From Amycolatopsis alba DSM 44262 (GTDB lineage: Bacteria > Actinomycetota > Actinomycetes > Mycobacteriales > Pseudonocardiaceae), in the NCBI RefSeq assembly GCF_000384215.1, contig NZ_KB913032.1, positions 7,587,605 to 7,651,604 on the forward strand: a stretch of 64,000 nt of DNA, given 5' to 3'. This document shows, piece after piece, positions 1-12,500 of this stretch. Within the stretch, counting starts at the first letter, position 1. Every line of letters starts with the position of its first letter. The translations under genes and the position numbers were made by a program. Under the pieces are notes generated by a model. That model was given only the letters and a program-made list of their open reading frames with translations, was not told the DNA's origin and did not search any database.

Positions 1-3000
1 CGACCCGCAGCGACGGTCCCGTGTGCAGGTCGACGGGGCCGGTCGCGGCAGCGAGCGCGGTGTCCAGGTCCCCGTCGGTGACGGGAACGTCCACGGCGTA
101 CGGCGGATGGATCACCTGGACGCCGCGGCCGTCGACGGTCGCGAAGGTCGTCCGCAAGGACTCGTGCCGGGCCACCAGTGCGGTCAGCGCGCGGTTCAGC
201 GCGCCCGTGTCCAGCTCACCGCGCAGCCGCAAGGCCGTCGGTGACACGTACTCGGTGCTGCCCGGTTCGAATTCGTCGAGGAACCACAATCGCTGCTGGG
301 CGAAGGAGAGCGGGGCCACGAACCGGCCGCCGTCACGGGACAGCAGCGGGATCGCCGCCCGCGGCCCGGTGACGTCGGGCAGCCGCAGGGCGAGCAGGGC
401 GGGAGTGGGCGCGGTGAAGACGAGCCGGGCGGGCACCTCGGCGCCGAGCGCGTCCCGAAGCCGCGCGAGGACCCGGATGCCGAGGAGAGAGTCGCCGCCG
501 AGCTCGAAGAAGTCGTCGTCGACACCGACGCGTTCGACGCCGAGGACTTCGGACCAGATGCCGGTCACCAGCCGCTCACGGTCGTTCCGGGGCGCGACGT
601 ACGGCCTCGCGGCGCTGTGTTCGGGATCGGGCAGAGCCCGCCGGTCCAGCTTCCCGTGCCTGGTCAGCGGCAGCCTGTCCAGGCCGACGAACACCGACGG
701 GACCAGATGGCCTGGCAGGACACGGTTCAAGGCGGTCCGCAGCCGGGCGGGGTCGGCGTCGCCGACGACGTAGGCGACCAGCTTGCCGCCCCGCGCGTCC
801 ACGGCGGCGTCCGTGACCGACGGCTGGACACGCAGGACCGCCTCGACCTCGCCGGGCTCGATCCGGAAACCGCGGACCTTGATCTGCTCGTCGAGGCGGC
901 CGAGGTGTTCCAGCTGCCCATCGGCGGTCCAGCGGACACGGTCGCCCGTGCGGTAGAGCCGGGCGCCGGGCGGGCCGAACGGGTCGGCGGTGAAGCGGTC
1001 GGCGGTCAGCCCCGGCCTGCCGAGGTAACCGCGGGCGAGCTGGGCACCGGCGAGACACAGTTCGCCGGGGACCCCGGCGGGCACGAGCCGTGACCACTCG
1101 TCGAGGACGTAGGCGGTCACGTTCCCGAGTGGCCTGCCGATCACGGGCCGGTCGCCTGTCACCGGCGCGCGGGTGGCGTCCACTGTGGACTCTGTGGGCC
1201 CGTAGTAGTTGTGGACCTCCGATCCGGACGCGGCCAGTTCACGCCAGAGGTCGCGGTCGAGGGCTTCGCCGCCGACCATCAGGAACCTCGGCCGGTGCTC
1301 CCCTTCGAGTAGTCCGGCGGGCAGCAGCTGCCGCAGGTACGACGGCGTGACGTCGAGGAAGTCGACGCGCTCGTCCCGGACGTAGCGGGTCAGCGCGTCC
1401 GGGTCGAGCCGGGTCTCCTCGGTGATGACGTGCAGTTCGTGGCCGTCCGCCAGCAGCAGCGGCCCTTCCCAGGAGGTGTCGAAAGACAGGGTCGCGGTCA
1501 GCGCGACGCGCATCCTGTCGCGGCCGAACACGGTGCGGTGGTTGGCGAGCAGGTTGACCAGGGCCGCGTGGCCGACGACGACGCCCTTCGGCGTGCCGGT
1601 CGAGCCCGAGGTGTGGATGACGTAGGCGGCGTCCGAAGGTCGTGGCGACGCCGGTCGAGGACCGTCGGTGGTGCTCTCGAAGGAGTCGTCGAGGACGACC
1701 ACCGGCCGGGTGTCGTCCAGCAGGGTCCGGATCCGGTCGGGCGGCAGCCCCGGATCGAGGGACAGGTGCACGGCTCCCGCTTTGAGCACGGCGAACAGCG
1801 CGACGATCGCGTCGGCCGAGCGCGGCAGCAGTACCGCGACGACCTGATCCGGGCCGGCGCCGCGGGCGGCCAGCTCGGCGGCGACGCGGTCGGTGCGAGT
1901 GGCGAGTTCGGCGAAGGTCAGGCGGGTGTCGCCGCAGACGAGCGCGGTCTCGCCGGGCCGCGTCTTCGCCTGGTGGTCCAGGAGGTCGACGATGGTCGTC
2001 GTGGTCGGCACCTCCAGCCCGTTGCTCCCCCAGAACAGCAGGCGGCGCTCTTCGTCGCGGTCGGTCAACGGCAGGTCGGCGATCCGGCGGCCGGGCTCGG
2101 CCGCGATCCCGGCCAGCAGCCGCAGCAGGTGGCCGATCAAGCCGTCGACCGTGGCGGCGTCGAACAGTTCGGTGCTGTACTCGACGAGCCCGGCGAGCTC
2201 ACCGCCGGATTCCTCGAACTCCACCGAGAGGTCGAAGTTCGCCGCGTCGCGCGCCACGTCCGCCGGTTCCACGGTCAGCCCTGGGAACTCGGGCCCGCCG
2301 CCGGAAGCGGAATGCAGCAGCACCATGACGTCGAACAGCGGGTTGCGACCGGCGTCGCGCCCCGCCTGCACGGCGTCGACGACGGCGTCGAACGGAACGT
2401 CGTCGTGAGCGAAGGCGTCGAGAACGGTCTGACGGGTGCGAGTGAGGTGCTCGGTGAAGAACACGGACCGGTCGACGGCCGAGCGCAGCACGACGGTGTT
2501 GACGAAGAACCCGACGACGCGTTCGAGTTCCGGCCGTTCGCGGCCTTGCACGACGGTGCCGAGCGCGATGTCCTCCTGCCCGGTGTAGCGGGCGAACAGC
2601 GCCTGGCACGCGGCGAGCAACACCGTGAACAGCGTCGTTTCCGAACAGCGCGCCAGTTCCGAGAGGCGCCCGGCGACCTCTGCGGGCACGGTGAATTCCC
2701 GTGTCGCGCCGTCGGTGCCACGGACGGGCGGACGGGGCCTGTCGGTGGGCAGTTCCAGCTGGGCGACGTCGGCGAGGTGCGCCTTCCAGTAGTCGAGACC
2801 CGCACCCCGGAGTGGCCGATTCCGTTGCCATACGGCGAAGTCCGCGTACTGCACCGGCTGAGCGGGCAGCGACGCGCGTTCGCCGTCGCGGTACAGCAGG
2901 CCGAGTTCCTCGGTCAGCACCCCCATCGACGCGCCGTCGGTGGCGATGTGGTGCACGCAGACCAGCAGCACGTGCTCGGTTTCGGTGACGCGCGCCAGTA

Positions 3001-3457
3001 CCGCGCGCAGCAGTGGCCCGCGGCTCAGGTCGAACGGCCGGGTGTACTCGGCGCGCAGGACGTCCTCCAGGTCGTCGCGGGCGACGTCCACGACGGGGAG
3101 CGCGACGTCGCAGGGCGGACGCACGTTCTGGAAGCCCTCACCGTCGATCTCCTCGAAGGTGGTGCGCAACGGCTCGTGGCGAGCGACCAGCAGGCGCAGC
3201 GCGGCGGCCAGGGCGGCGCGGTCGAGCGTGCCGGTCAGGCGCAGGGCGAACGCGCTGTTGTACTCGGGGTCGTCCGGCCGCAGCCTGCTGAGGAACCACA
3301 ACCGCCGCTGGGCGGACGAAAGCGGGATCGGGCGGGAACGGTCGGCGGCGGCCGGGATCTCCGGCGCGGTCCCGGCCGTTCCCGCCATCCGCGCGCGCAG
3401 CACCTCCCGCAGGTGGGCGGGCAGTGCCGCGATGCGGTCCTGTCGGGACGAGGTCAT
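1..3457 (-). CDS. NRPS, module 6 (C-A-T) plus start of a following C domain; 3' end outside window
   Basis: Second NRPS of the operon. It starts at ATG 3457, 10 bases after the stop of the large NRPS, with a GAGGAC ribosome-binding stretch. Translation gives a condensation domain (PLSSAQRRLWFL near 3310-3325; HHIATDG near 2945) of the LCL type. An adenylation domain follows (TSGSTGTPKG near 1585), then a carrier domain (LGGDSL near 495), then a new LCL-type C domain (SFAQQRLWFLDEF near 270-310) that is cut by the window edge. No epimerase follows carrier 6, so residue 6 should be L. Aligned to GrsA the pocket reads about D-T-E-D-M-G-Y-V-D-K. Glu and Asp at positions 239 and 278 suggest a basic substrate (Arg/Lys/Orn/Dab); this is inference. 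No terminating domain is visible, so more modules must lie to the left. Confidence 0.93.
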   Translation of the reverse strand, partial: MTSSRQDRIAALPAHLREVLRARMAGTAGTAPEIPAAADRSRPIPLSSAQRRLWFLSRLRPDDPEYNSAFALRLTGTLDRAALAAALRLLVARHEPLRTTFEEIDGEGFQNVRPPCDVALPVVDVARDDLEDVLRAEYTRPFDLSRGPLLRAVLARVTETEHVLLVCVHHIATDGASMGVLTEELGLLYRDGERASLPAQPVQYADFAVWQRNRPLRGAGLDYWKAHLADVAQLELPTDRPRPPVRGTDGATREFTVPAEVAGRLSELARCSETTLFTVLLAACQALFARYTGQEDIALGTVVQGRERPELERVVGFFVNTVVLRSAVDRSVFFTEHLTRTRQTVLDAFAHDDVPFDAVVDAVQAGRDAGRNPLFDVMVLLHSASGGGPEFPGLTVEPADVARDAANFDLSVEFEESGGELAGLVEYSTELFDAATVDGLIGHLLRLLAGIAAEPGRRIADLPLTDRDEERRLLFWGSNGLEVPTTTTIVDLLDHQAKTRPGETALVCGDTRLTFAELATRTDRVAAELAARGAGPDQVVAVLLPRSADAIVALFAVLKAGAVHLSLDPGLPPDRIRTLLDDTRPVVVLDDSFESTTDGPRPASPRPSDAAYVIHTSGSTGTPKGVVVGHAALVNLLANHRTVFGRDRMRVALTATLSFDTSWEGPLLLADGHELHVITEETRLDPDALTRYVRDERVDFLDVTPSYLRQLLPAGLLEGEHRPRFLMVGGEALDRDLWRELAASGSEVHNYYGPTESTVDATRAPVTGDRPVIGRPLGNVTAYVLDEWSRLVPAGVPGELCLAGAQLARGYLGRPGLTADRFTADPFGPPGARLYRTGDRVRWTADGQLEHLGRLDEQIKVRGFRIEPGEVEAVLRVQPSVTDAAVDARGGKLVAYVVGDADPARLRTALNRVLPGHLVPSVFVGLDRLPLTRHGKLDRRALPDPEHSAARPYVAPRNDRERLVTGIWSEVLGVERVGVDDDFFELGGDSLLGIRVLARLRDALGAEVPARLVFTAPTPALLALRLPDVTGPRAAIPLLSRDGGRFVAPLSFAQQRLWFLDEFEPGSTEYVSPTALRLRGELDTGALNRALTALVARHESLRTTFATVDGRGVQVIHPPYAVDVPVTDGDLDTALAAATGPVDLHTGPSLRV

Positions 3458-3467
3458 GGTGGTGTCC

Positions 3468-6400
3468 TCACGCTTCCGTTTCGGCGGCGAGGCTTTCGAG
3501 CTCGCCCAGGATGAGTTCTTCGACCGTTCCGGCCAGCCCGGCGACGGTGCGCGCGGTCAGGACGTCGGCCGGGGTCAGCCGGACGGCGAACAGCGCGCTG
3601 GCCTTGGCCGCGATGTGCAGGCTCCGCAGCGAATCGCCGCCGAGGGCGAAGAAGCTGTCCTCGGCACCGATCCGCTCCACGCCGAGCACATCGGCCCAGA
3701 TCGCGGCCAGCGCCAGCTCGGTTTCGGTTTCCGGCTCGACGTGCCCGGTCTCCGGCGCGGCGGGCGCGGGCAGTGCCTTCCGGTCGAGTTTTCCGTTGGC
3801 GCTGACCGGGATCCGGTCCAGCGTGACGAACGCCGACGGCACCAGATAGTCCGGCAGCCTCACAGCGAGGAAGTCCCGCAGGACGTCTTCCTCGGCTTCG
3901 GCGACGACGTAGGCGACGAGCTGCTTCAGACCGGGCTGGTCCTCACGGACGACGACCGCGGCCTGCGCCACGGCGGGATGCCGGGCCAGCACGGCTTCGA
4001 CCTCGCCGGGTTCGACGCGGAATCCCCGCAGCTTCACCTGATCGTCCACCCGGCCGAGGAATTCGAGACTGCCCTCTCCGGTCCAGCGGACGAGGTCGCC
4101 GGTGCGGTACATCCGCTGCCCGCCCGGTGCGGCGAGGAACCGGTCGGCGGTCAGACCGGGCCGGTTCCGGTACCCGCGGGCGAGTCCGGCTCCGGCGAGA
4201 TACAGCTCGCCGGGCACCCCCGGCGGGACCGGCCGCAGTTCCGGATCCAGGACACGGGCGACGGTCCCGTCCAGCGGCCTGCCGATGGGGATCCGGTCCG
4301 GGACCGTCCGGTCCATCGGATGGGCGGTGGCGAAAGTGGTCGTCTCGGTCGGCCCGTAACCGTCGACGACGCGCAGCCCCGGACAGGCGTCCAGCACACG
4401 CCGCACCGCCTCGGCCGGCACGACGTCGCCGCCGGTCCACACTTCCCGCAGTCCGGTGAAGCAGTCCGGGCTTTCCTGCGCCAGCACCCGGAACAGGCCC
4501 GCGGTGACCCACATCCCGGTCAGGCCGTGCTCGCGGACCAAGGTCCGCAGCCGGTGCGCGTCGAGGTCGCCGTCCGGCGCCGTGACCACACACCCGCCGG
4601 TGAGCAGCGGGACCCACAGTTCGTAGGTCGTGGCGTCGAAGGCCGCCGGGGAATGCAGCAGCACCCGTTCGTGGGCCCCACCGCGGAACCGGCCGTCCCC
4701 GGCCAGGGCGGCGACGTCACGGTGCCGCACGGCGACGCCCTTGGGGGTGCCGGTGGACCCGGAGGTGTACATGACGTACGCCAGCCGGTCGGGATCGACG
4801 ACGACGGCGGGATCGCCGTCCGGCTCGTCGTCCACTGAGGACAGTCGGATGCTGTGCGGGTACTCCGTGTCGGAGACGACGAACCGGACACCGTCGAGCA
4901 GCGCCTGTCGCCGTTCCGCCGGGGCCCTGGTGTCGATCGGGAGGTAGGCACCGCCCGCCTTGGCCACGGCCAGTTCCGCCACCACGGTGCCCGCCCTGGT
5001 CGTGGCGAGGCCGACCGGTTCCTCCGGTCGCAGGCCGAGCCCGATCAGCCGGTGGGCGAGCCGGTTCGCCCGCCGGTTCAGCTCGGCGTAGGTGACCTGT
5101 TCGCCGTCGAGGACGGCCGCGACGGCGTCCGGCCTGGCACCGACCTGCCCGGCGAACAGCTCGGGCAGTGACCGGGCCGGGGCTTCCGTGCCGGAGTCGG
5201 TCCATTCCGCCAGCTGAAGTTCCTCTTCCAGGGTCAGCATCGACACTCGGGAGAGCACCCGGTCGCCGTCCTTGGTCAGTTCCTGGAGCAGCGTGAGGAG
5301 GTGCCCGGCCAAGCGGGTCACCGTCGGGGCGTCGAACAGGGCAGGGTCGTAGCCCAGATCGACGTGCAGCTCGCGGCCCGGCGACGCGACGACGGTGAGC
5401 GGGAAGTTCGTCGTCTCGCGGGCCGAAAGGTCGCGCACGGTCAGGCCGTGCCCGGCCTCGGCGTCGGTGATCGGGTAGTTCTCGAACACGACCAGGCTTT
5501 CGCAGAGGTTCACTCCGGCGGGCAGCTCCGCCCAGCCCTGGACGAGCGCGAGCGGCAGGTGCCCGTGCCGGCGTGCCTCCGCCTGGCCGGCCTGGAGACC
5601 CACGAGCCACTCCGCGACGCGGCTGTCCCGATCGACCCCGACCCGGACGGGCAGCGTGTTGATGAAGATGCCGGTGATCTCGTCCACCCCCGTCACCTCG
5701 GGCGGGCGGCCGGAGACGGTGGATCCGAACACGACGTCGTCGTGCCCGCTGTAGGCCGAGAGCAGCAGTGCCCACGCTCCTTGCAGAACCGCGTTCGGAG
5801 TGAGGCCGTGGCGTTTGACGAACCGGTCGAGCCTGGCCGTCGCCGCTTCGTCCATGCGGACGGGCAGCCAGTCGGACGAGCAGGCGATGTGCCCGGCCGC
5901 GGGCGCCCGGTCACCGGCGACGGGCGTCGGCCCGTCGATCCCGGCCAGGGTGTGGCGCCAGAAGCGTTCGGCGTCGGTCCGGTCCAGGCCGCCCAGCCAG
6001 CCGAGGTAGTCGCGGAACGGCGGCCTGACGGGCAGGGCTTCCCCGGCGTAGGCGGAACAGACATCGGAGAGGACGTGGAAGACGCTCCAGCCGTCGAGCA
6101 GCGCGTGGTGGAACGTCCACAGGACCTGGACCTCGGTCGCCGACGACCGCGCGAGCGCCACGCGCATCAGCGGTGCCTCCGCGAGGTCGAGCCCTTGTGC
6201 GCGGTCCTCGGCCAGTAGCCGCTGGAGATCGTGACCCGGCTCGACGACGCGGACCGGGAGCCGCACCTCGCGGCGCACCACTTGCAGCGGCTCCTCGACC
6301 CCGGCCCAGACGAACGCCGTCCGCAGGACCGGTGTCCGGTCCACGACCCGCTGCCACGCCGCGGCGAGCCGGTCGAGGTCGGTGACACCTTCGAGGACGA

Positions 6401-6520
6401 ACGTCGCCTGCTCGACGTACATGCCTTGCGCGGTCTGGGACAGCCCGTGGAAGACCATCCCGCCCTGCATCGGCGTCGCCGGGTAGACGTCCTCGACCGC
6501 GCGCCCGTCGCCGACCAGTA
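3468..6520 (-). other. NRPS module 5: C5-A5-T5 (L-Val-like)
   Basis: C5 about 6510-5200 (HHALLDGWS), A5 about 5180-3760 (pocket D-A-Y-W-W-G-G-T-F), T5 about 3730-3480 with LGGDSLRSL. This carrier differs from T1-T4 (LGGDSIL), consistent with having no E domain after it. The chain passes in trans to C6 of the next protein. Confidence 0.78.
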
Positions 6521-9500
6521 TGTCCACTGTGGATTGATCGAGGGCGGCCAGCGGAAAGTCCGACGGCGTGCGCCCACCCGACTCCGGAGCGGCGCAGTGC
6601 GCGATGATCTCGCGCAGCGCGGCCAGTGTCTTTCCCGCCAGGTCTTCGACGATGTCGAGCGGGTGCAGGGTGGTGACGTGTGCCCACGTCAGCTCCAGCA
6701 CCCCGGCCACGACACGGCCCACGATGTCGAGCGAGTGGCTCACCGGAGCGGCTGGATCGACGTCCGCGTCGAGGGCGCCGGTCCGGAACACGCCCGCCTC
6801 GGCCTCGTCGAAACGGCCGAGATAGTTGAAGCCCACCTGGGGGTCGATGTCCGGCGCGGCACCGGTGAGATACCGCAGGGCGCCGTAGCCGATGCCCCGC
6901 CGGGGCACCGCCCGGAGCTGTTCCTTCACCGACTTCAGTGCCGTGCCCCAGTCGTCCGGGACGTCCAGCGCCACGGGGAACACGCTGGTGAACCACCCGA
7001 CCGTGCGGGACAGGTCGACGTCGTCGAACAGGTCCTCACGCCCGTGGCCTTCCAGGTCGATCACCGGCGTCTGCCCGGTCCAGTCCCGCAGGACCCGGCC
7101 GAGCGCGGTCAGCAGGACGTCGTTGACCTGCGTGCGGTAGACCTCGGGAACGTCCTGGAGAAGCGCGCGGGTTTCCTCGGCGGTGAGCCGGACGGTCACC
7201 TCGCCGGTGTCGGCGATCGTGGCCGGTTCGGTGGCGGGCGGCGACGGGATCCCGCGCCAGTGCGCCAGTTCGTCGTCGAATCCGCCGCTCTGGGCGTGTT
7301 CGGCCAGCCGCTCCGCCCAGGCCAGGAAGGACGTCGTCTTCGGCCCGAGTTCACCACCGAGGTAGGCGGTTTCCAGGTCCTCCAGCAGGATCCGCCAGGA
7401 GACACCGTCGACGACGAGGTGGTGCGCGGCCAGGGTCAGCCGCCGCCCGTCGAGCACCGCCGCCAGCAGCGGACCTCGTTCGAGGTCGAAGGCGATCTCG
7501 TCGGTGAGCAGGTCGGCGGGCCGGACCGGTTCACCGTGCTGGACGTCGTCGCGCTCGAACCGCAGCCGCAGCCCGTCGTGATGCGCCCAGACCGTCTCCA
7601 GCGCGCGGCGCAGCGCGGCTTCGTCGACCTCCTCGGCGAAGTCCAGGACCACCCGCTGGTCGAACCGGTCCGGCTGGGTGGCGAAGTACCAGCGCTGGAT
7701 CGGGGTGAGCGGCGCCGTTCCGGTGACCGGCCCCTGTTCGGCACGCGGACCGGTGCCGCCACCGGCGTGGGCGGCCAGCGCGGCGAGGGTCGGATGCCGG
7801 AAGACGTCGTGGGGCAACAGGATCAGCCCGGCACGGCGGGCCCGCGACACGACCTGGATGCTGAGGATCGAGTCGCCGCCCAGTTCGAAGAAGTTGGCCT
7901 CGGCTCCGACGTCCGCGACGCCGAGGACGTCCGACCAGATCCCGGCGAGCGCCCGTTCGGCCTCCGTCGCGGGCGCCGTCCTGGCGGCGTTGTCGCCGAA
8001 GTCCGGTGCGGGCAGGGCCTGCCGGTCGATCTTCCCGTTGGCGTTCAACGGGAAGCGGCCGAGCCGGACGAACGCGGCCGGGACCAGGTAATCGGGCAGC
8101 GTCCGGCGAAGGAACTCGGCCAGGCCGTCCGCGTCGCCGGTGTGGTAGGCGACGAGCCGTTTGATCCCGTGGTCCTCCCTGGTCAGGACCGCGGCCTGGC
8201 CGACACCGGGATGCGCGGTCAGCGCGGTCTCGATCTCCGCCGGTTCGATCCGGAAGCCGCGGACCTTCACCTGTTCGTCGGCGCGGCCGGTGTACTCCAG
8301 TTCTCCTCGCGCGTTCCAGCGGACGAGGTCGCCGGTGCGGTACATCCGCTCTCCCGGCGGGCCGAACGGGTCGGGTCCGAATCGGTCGGCGGTCAACGCC
8401 GGGTCGCCGAAGTACCCGCGAGCGAGTCCGGCGCCGGCGATGTACAGCTCGCCAGGCGTGCCCTGCGGCACGAGCCGCAGATCGGTGTCGAGGACGTACG
8501 TCCGCATGTTGTCGAGCGGTTTCCCGATCGGCACGGCACCGGGAACGCCGTCGGGGATGGGATACGAGGTGGCGAAGGTCGTCGTCTCGGTCGGCCCGTA
8601 GCCGTCGACGACGACCGTGCCCTGGCACGCCTCCCGTACCCGCCGGACCGCGGCGGCCGGGACGACGTCGCCGCCCGCCCAGACCTCACGCATCCCGCGG
8701 AAGGTCTCCGGCGCCTCCTGGGCGATCAGCCGGAACAGGCCCGCCGTGAAGAAGGCGCCGTGGACGTCGTAGCCGTCGATGACGCGCCGGAGGACCTCGA
8801 CGTCGAGATCGCCGGGCGGCGCCAAGACGACGGTGCCCCCGTTGAGCAGCGGGACCCAGAGCTCGTAGGTGGAGGCGTCGAAGGCGGGCGACGCGTGCAG
8901 CAGCACCCGCTTGTGCGCGGCGAACCGCCGGTCGGCCGCCAGGGCGACCACGTCACGCTGGCGCACGGCCACGCCTTTCGGCCTGCCCGTCGAACCCGAC
9001 GTGTACATCACGTACGCGAGGTTGTCCGGCGCCGCCTCGGGAAGCGCGACCTTCGCTGTCCGGCCGTCGGGGACGACGATCTGTCCCTTGTGAACGACGG
9101 AGCGGGCGCGGGTCCGGTCCGTGACCAGGATCGGCACACCGTCCAGCAGTGTCTTCAGCCGCGGCGCGGGCGCGCGGGTGTCGAGCGGCAGATACGCGGC
9201 GCCTGCCTTGACGACGGCGAGTTCGGTGACGACCAGATCCGCGGAGCGGTCCATGAGCACGCCGACGACGGTTTCCGGTCCGGCGCCGAGCGACACCAGA
9301 TACCGCGCGAGGCGGTCCGCGCGCACGTCCAGTTCCGCGTACGTCAGGCGGGCGTCGTCACCGATGAGGGCGATCGCGCCGGGAGCGCGCGCGACCTGCC
9401 GGGCGAAGAGCCCGGCGAGGCTTCCTTCCGGCAGCGGGTGCGCGGTGTCGTTCCAGTCGCCGAGGATCTGGAGGCGTTCGGCGTCGGTGAGCAGGTCGAT

Positions 9501-12500
9501 CCCGTCGAGTGGCCGGTTCAGGTCCTCCGCGAACGCGTCGAGCACGCTGACCAGCCGGCCCGTGATCCGCTCGGCCGTCGCGGCGTCGAACAGATCAGGG
9601 TCGTAGCCGACGTCGAGGACTAGCCGCTCCCCCGGCGACGCGACGACACTGATCGGGTAGTTCGTCGTCTCCGCGGCATCGACGTCGCGCAACCGGAGCC
9701 CGTCATGCGTCGCCGCGTCGATCGGGTAGTTCTCGAAGACGACGATGCTGTCGAAGAGACCGCCGTCGGCTCCGCTCCACGCCTGCAGCTTCGTCAGCGG
9801 CAGATGCCCGTACTTGCGGGATTCCACTTGCCGCTCCTGCAACTCGGCCAGCCACTTCGCCACCGGCGAGCGATCGGTGGTGACGCGCACCGGAAGTGTG
9901 TTGATGAAGATGCCGGTGATGTCGTCGGCGCCTGCCAACTCGACCGGACGGCCGGACACGGTGGTGCCGAAACAGACGTCGCGTTCCCCGGTCAGCCGGG
10001 ACAACACCAGCGCCCACGCGCCCTGCAGGACGGTGTTCATCGTGAGCCCCGCCTTGCGCGCGGCTTCCCCGAGCCGCGCGGAGCTATCGACCGGCACCCG
10101 CGCCCACTCGGCCGACCGGCTCGTATGGTCCCGCGCCGTGAGCCGGGCGGGGGCGGTGAAATCGCCGAGTTCGCGACGCCAGTGCCGTTCCGCCTCGGCG
10201 TCGTCCTGGCTGCCCAGCCACGCGACGTAGTCACGGAAGGGCGGTCGCTCGGCCGGTTCGTCCCCGGCGTAGGCGGCGAAGACGTCGGACAGCACCCCGA
10301 AGACGCTCCAGCCGTCGAGCAGCACGTGGTGGAAAGTCCACAGCACGCGGGCTTCCGTGTCCGACAACCGCGCGAGGGTCAACCGCAGCAGGGTTTCCCC
10401 GTCCAGGTCGAGTCCCTCGGCCCGGTCCGAGGCCAGGACTTCCTGCCAGAACCGCTCCTGTACCGCCGGCGTGTGGGCGCGCCAGTCGAGCCGGGTGACC
10501 GGGACGGTCACCTGCCGCCGCACCACCTGCACCGGTTCCGGCACGCCCTCCCAGGCGATCCGTGTGCGCAGCACGGGCGTGCGGTCGACGACCTGCTGCC
10601 AGGCCTGAGCCAGCGCGTCGACGTCGTCGACGCCTTCGAGGACGAACCCGACCTGCTGGAAGTAGAGCCGTTCCTCCCGCTGGGAAAGGGAATGGAACAC
10701 CATGCCCGCCTGCATCGGCGTCAGCGGGTAGACGTCCTCGACGTCGCGGCCGTCGCCGACCAGGGTGTCCACTGTGGCTTGATCGAGGGCGATCAACGGG
10801 AAGTCGGACGGGGTCCGCCCACCGGCACCCGGCGTGGCGCAATGCCCGATGATCTCCCGCAGCGCCGTCAGCATCGCCTCGGCGAGTCTGTCCACTGTGG
10901 ACTCGTGGTGGACGCCCTCGGTGTAATACCAGGTCAGTTCGAGTTCGCCGGACTCGACGCGGCCGACGACGTCGAGCAGATGCGCTCGCGCCGAAAGCTC
11001 GCTCTCGTCGGATTCCAGCCTGCCCGAGGTGAACCGCCCGAGATAGTTGAAACTCACCGCCGGGTCGATCGCCGGCGCGGACCCGGCCAGGTGACGCAGC
11101 GCGCCGTAGCCGATTCCGCGCCGTGGCACCGCCCGGAGCTGCTCTTTCACCGACTTCAGTGCCGTGCCCCAGTCGTCCGGGACGTCCAGCGCGACCGGGA
11201 AGACGCTGGTGAACCAGCCGACCGTGCGGGACAGGTCGACGTCGTCGAACAGGTCCTCACGACCGTGGCCTTCGAGGTCGATGACTGGAACCCGGCCCGT
11301 CCACTCCCGCAGCACCCGGCCCAGCGCGGTCAGCAGGACGTCGTTGACCTGCGTGCGATAGGCGGCGGGCACTTCCCGCAGCAGCGCGTCGGTCTCCGCT
11401 TCGGGAAGCCGGACGGTGACTTCGCGCATCGAGGCGACCGTGGCCTCGCCTTCGCCGTCGACCGGGATCGAGATGTCTTCGGGAATCGCGCGCCAGTGCG
11501 GCAGTTCGTCGTCGAACCCGCCGCCGGCGGTGTGCTCGGCGAGCCTGATCGCCCACTCCCGGAAGGACGTGGTGCGCGGTCCGAGGTCGATCGGCTCGCC
11601 CCGGAGCGCCTGGGCGTAACCGCGGTCGAAGTCCTCGCCGAGGACCCGCCACGAGACGCCGTCGACCACGAGATGATGCACGGCGAGGGTGACGTCGTGG
11701 TCGGAGATGTCGAGGCGGATCAACGGCGTCTCGGCGCCGACCGGACCGTTCTCCTGCTTCCGGCCGTCGCCGGTGAACCGCATCCGCAGCGCGTCGTGGT
11801 GTTCCAGCAGCGCGTCCACGGCCTTGCGCGCCGCGGCGGTGTCGATCCGTTCAGGTCCTAAGTGGACGAACTGGTGGAAGTGGTCCGGGTCGGCGGTCTG
11901 GGTCGCGAAGAACCAGCGCTGGATCGGGGTGAGCGGCACCTCGCCGCTCACCGGGCCGCGGACGACGGCCTCCGTGGCGGTTCGGGCCGCGGCCGCGAGC
12001 GCCGCCGGGGTCCGGTGCGCGAACAGGTCTCCGGGCAGCAGTTCCAGTCCGGCGCGCCGGGCCCTGGACACCACCTGGATGCTGAGGATCGAGTCGCCGC
12101 CGAGTTCGAAGAAATCGTCGGTCGCGCCGACGCTGTCGACGCCCAGCACCTCGGCCCAGATCCCGGTGAGCACGCGTTCGCGGTCGGTGCGCGGCGCGAC
12201 GTGGTCACGGGACCCGAAATCGGGGGTGGGCAAAGCGGTGCGGTCGAGCTTGCCGTTGACGTTGACCGGGAACCTCTCCAGCCGGACGAACGCGGCCGGG
12301 ATCATGTAGTCCGGCAGGGTCCGGCCCAGGAACTCCCCGAGCCCCCCGGTCTCGCCGACGACGTAGGCGACCAGCCGTTTCACTCCGCCGTCCGCGCGGG
12401 CCAGCACGGCCGCCTGCTCGACGCCGGGGTGTTCGCCCAGCGCGGCCTCGATCTCGCTCGGTTCGACGCGGAAGCCGCGGATCTTGACCTGTTCGTCCAC

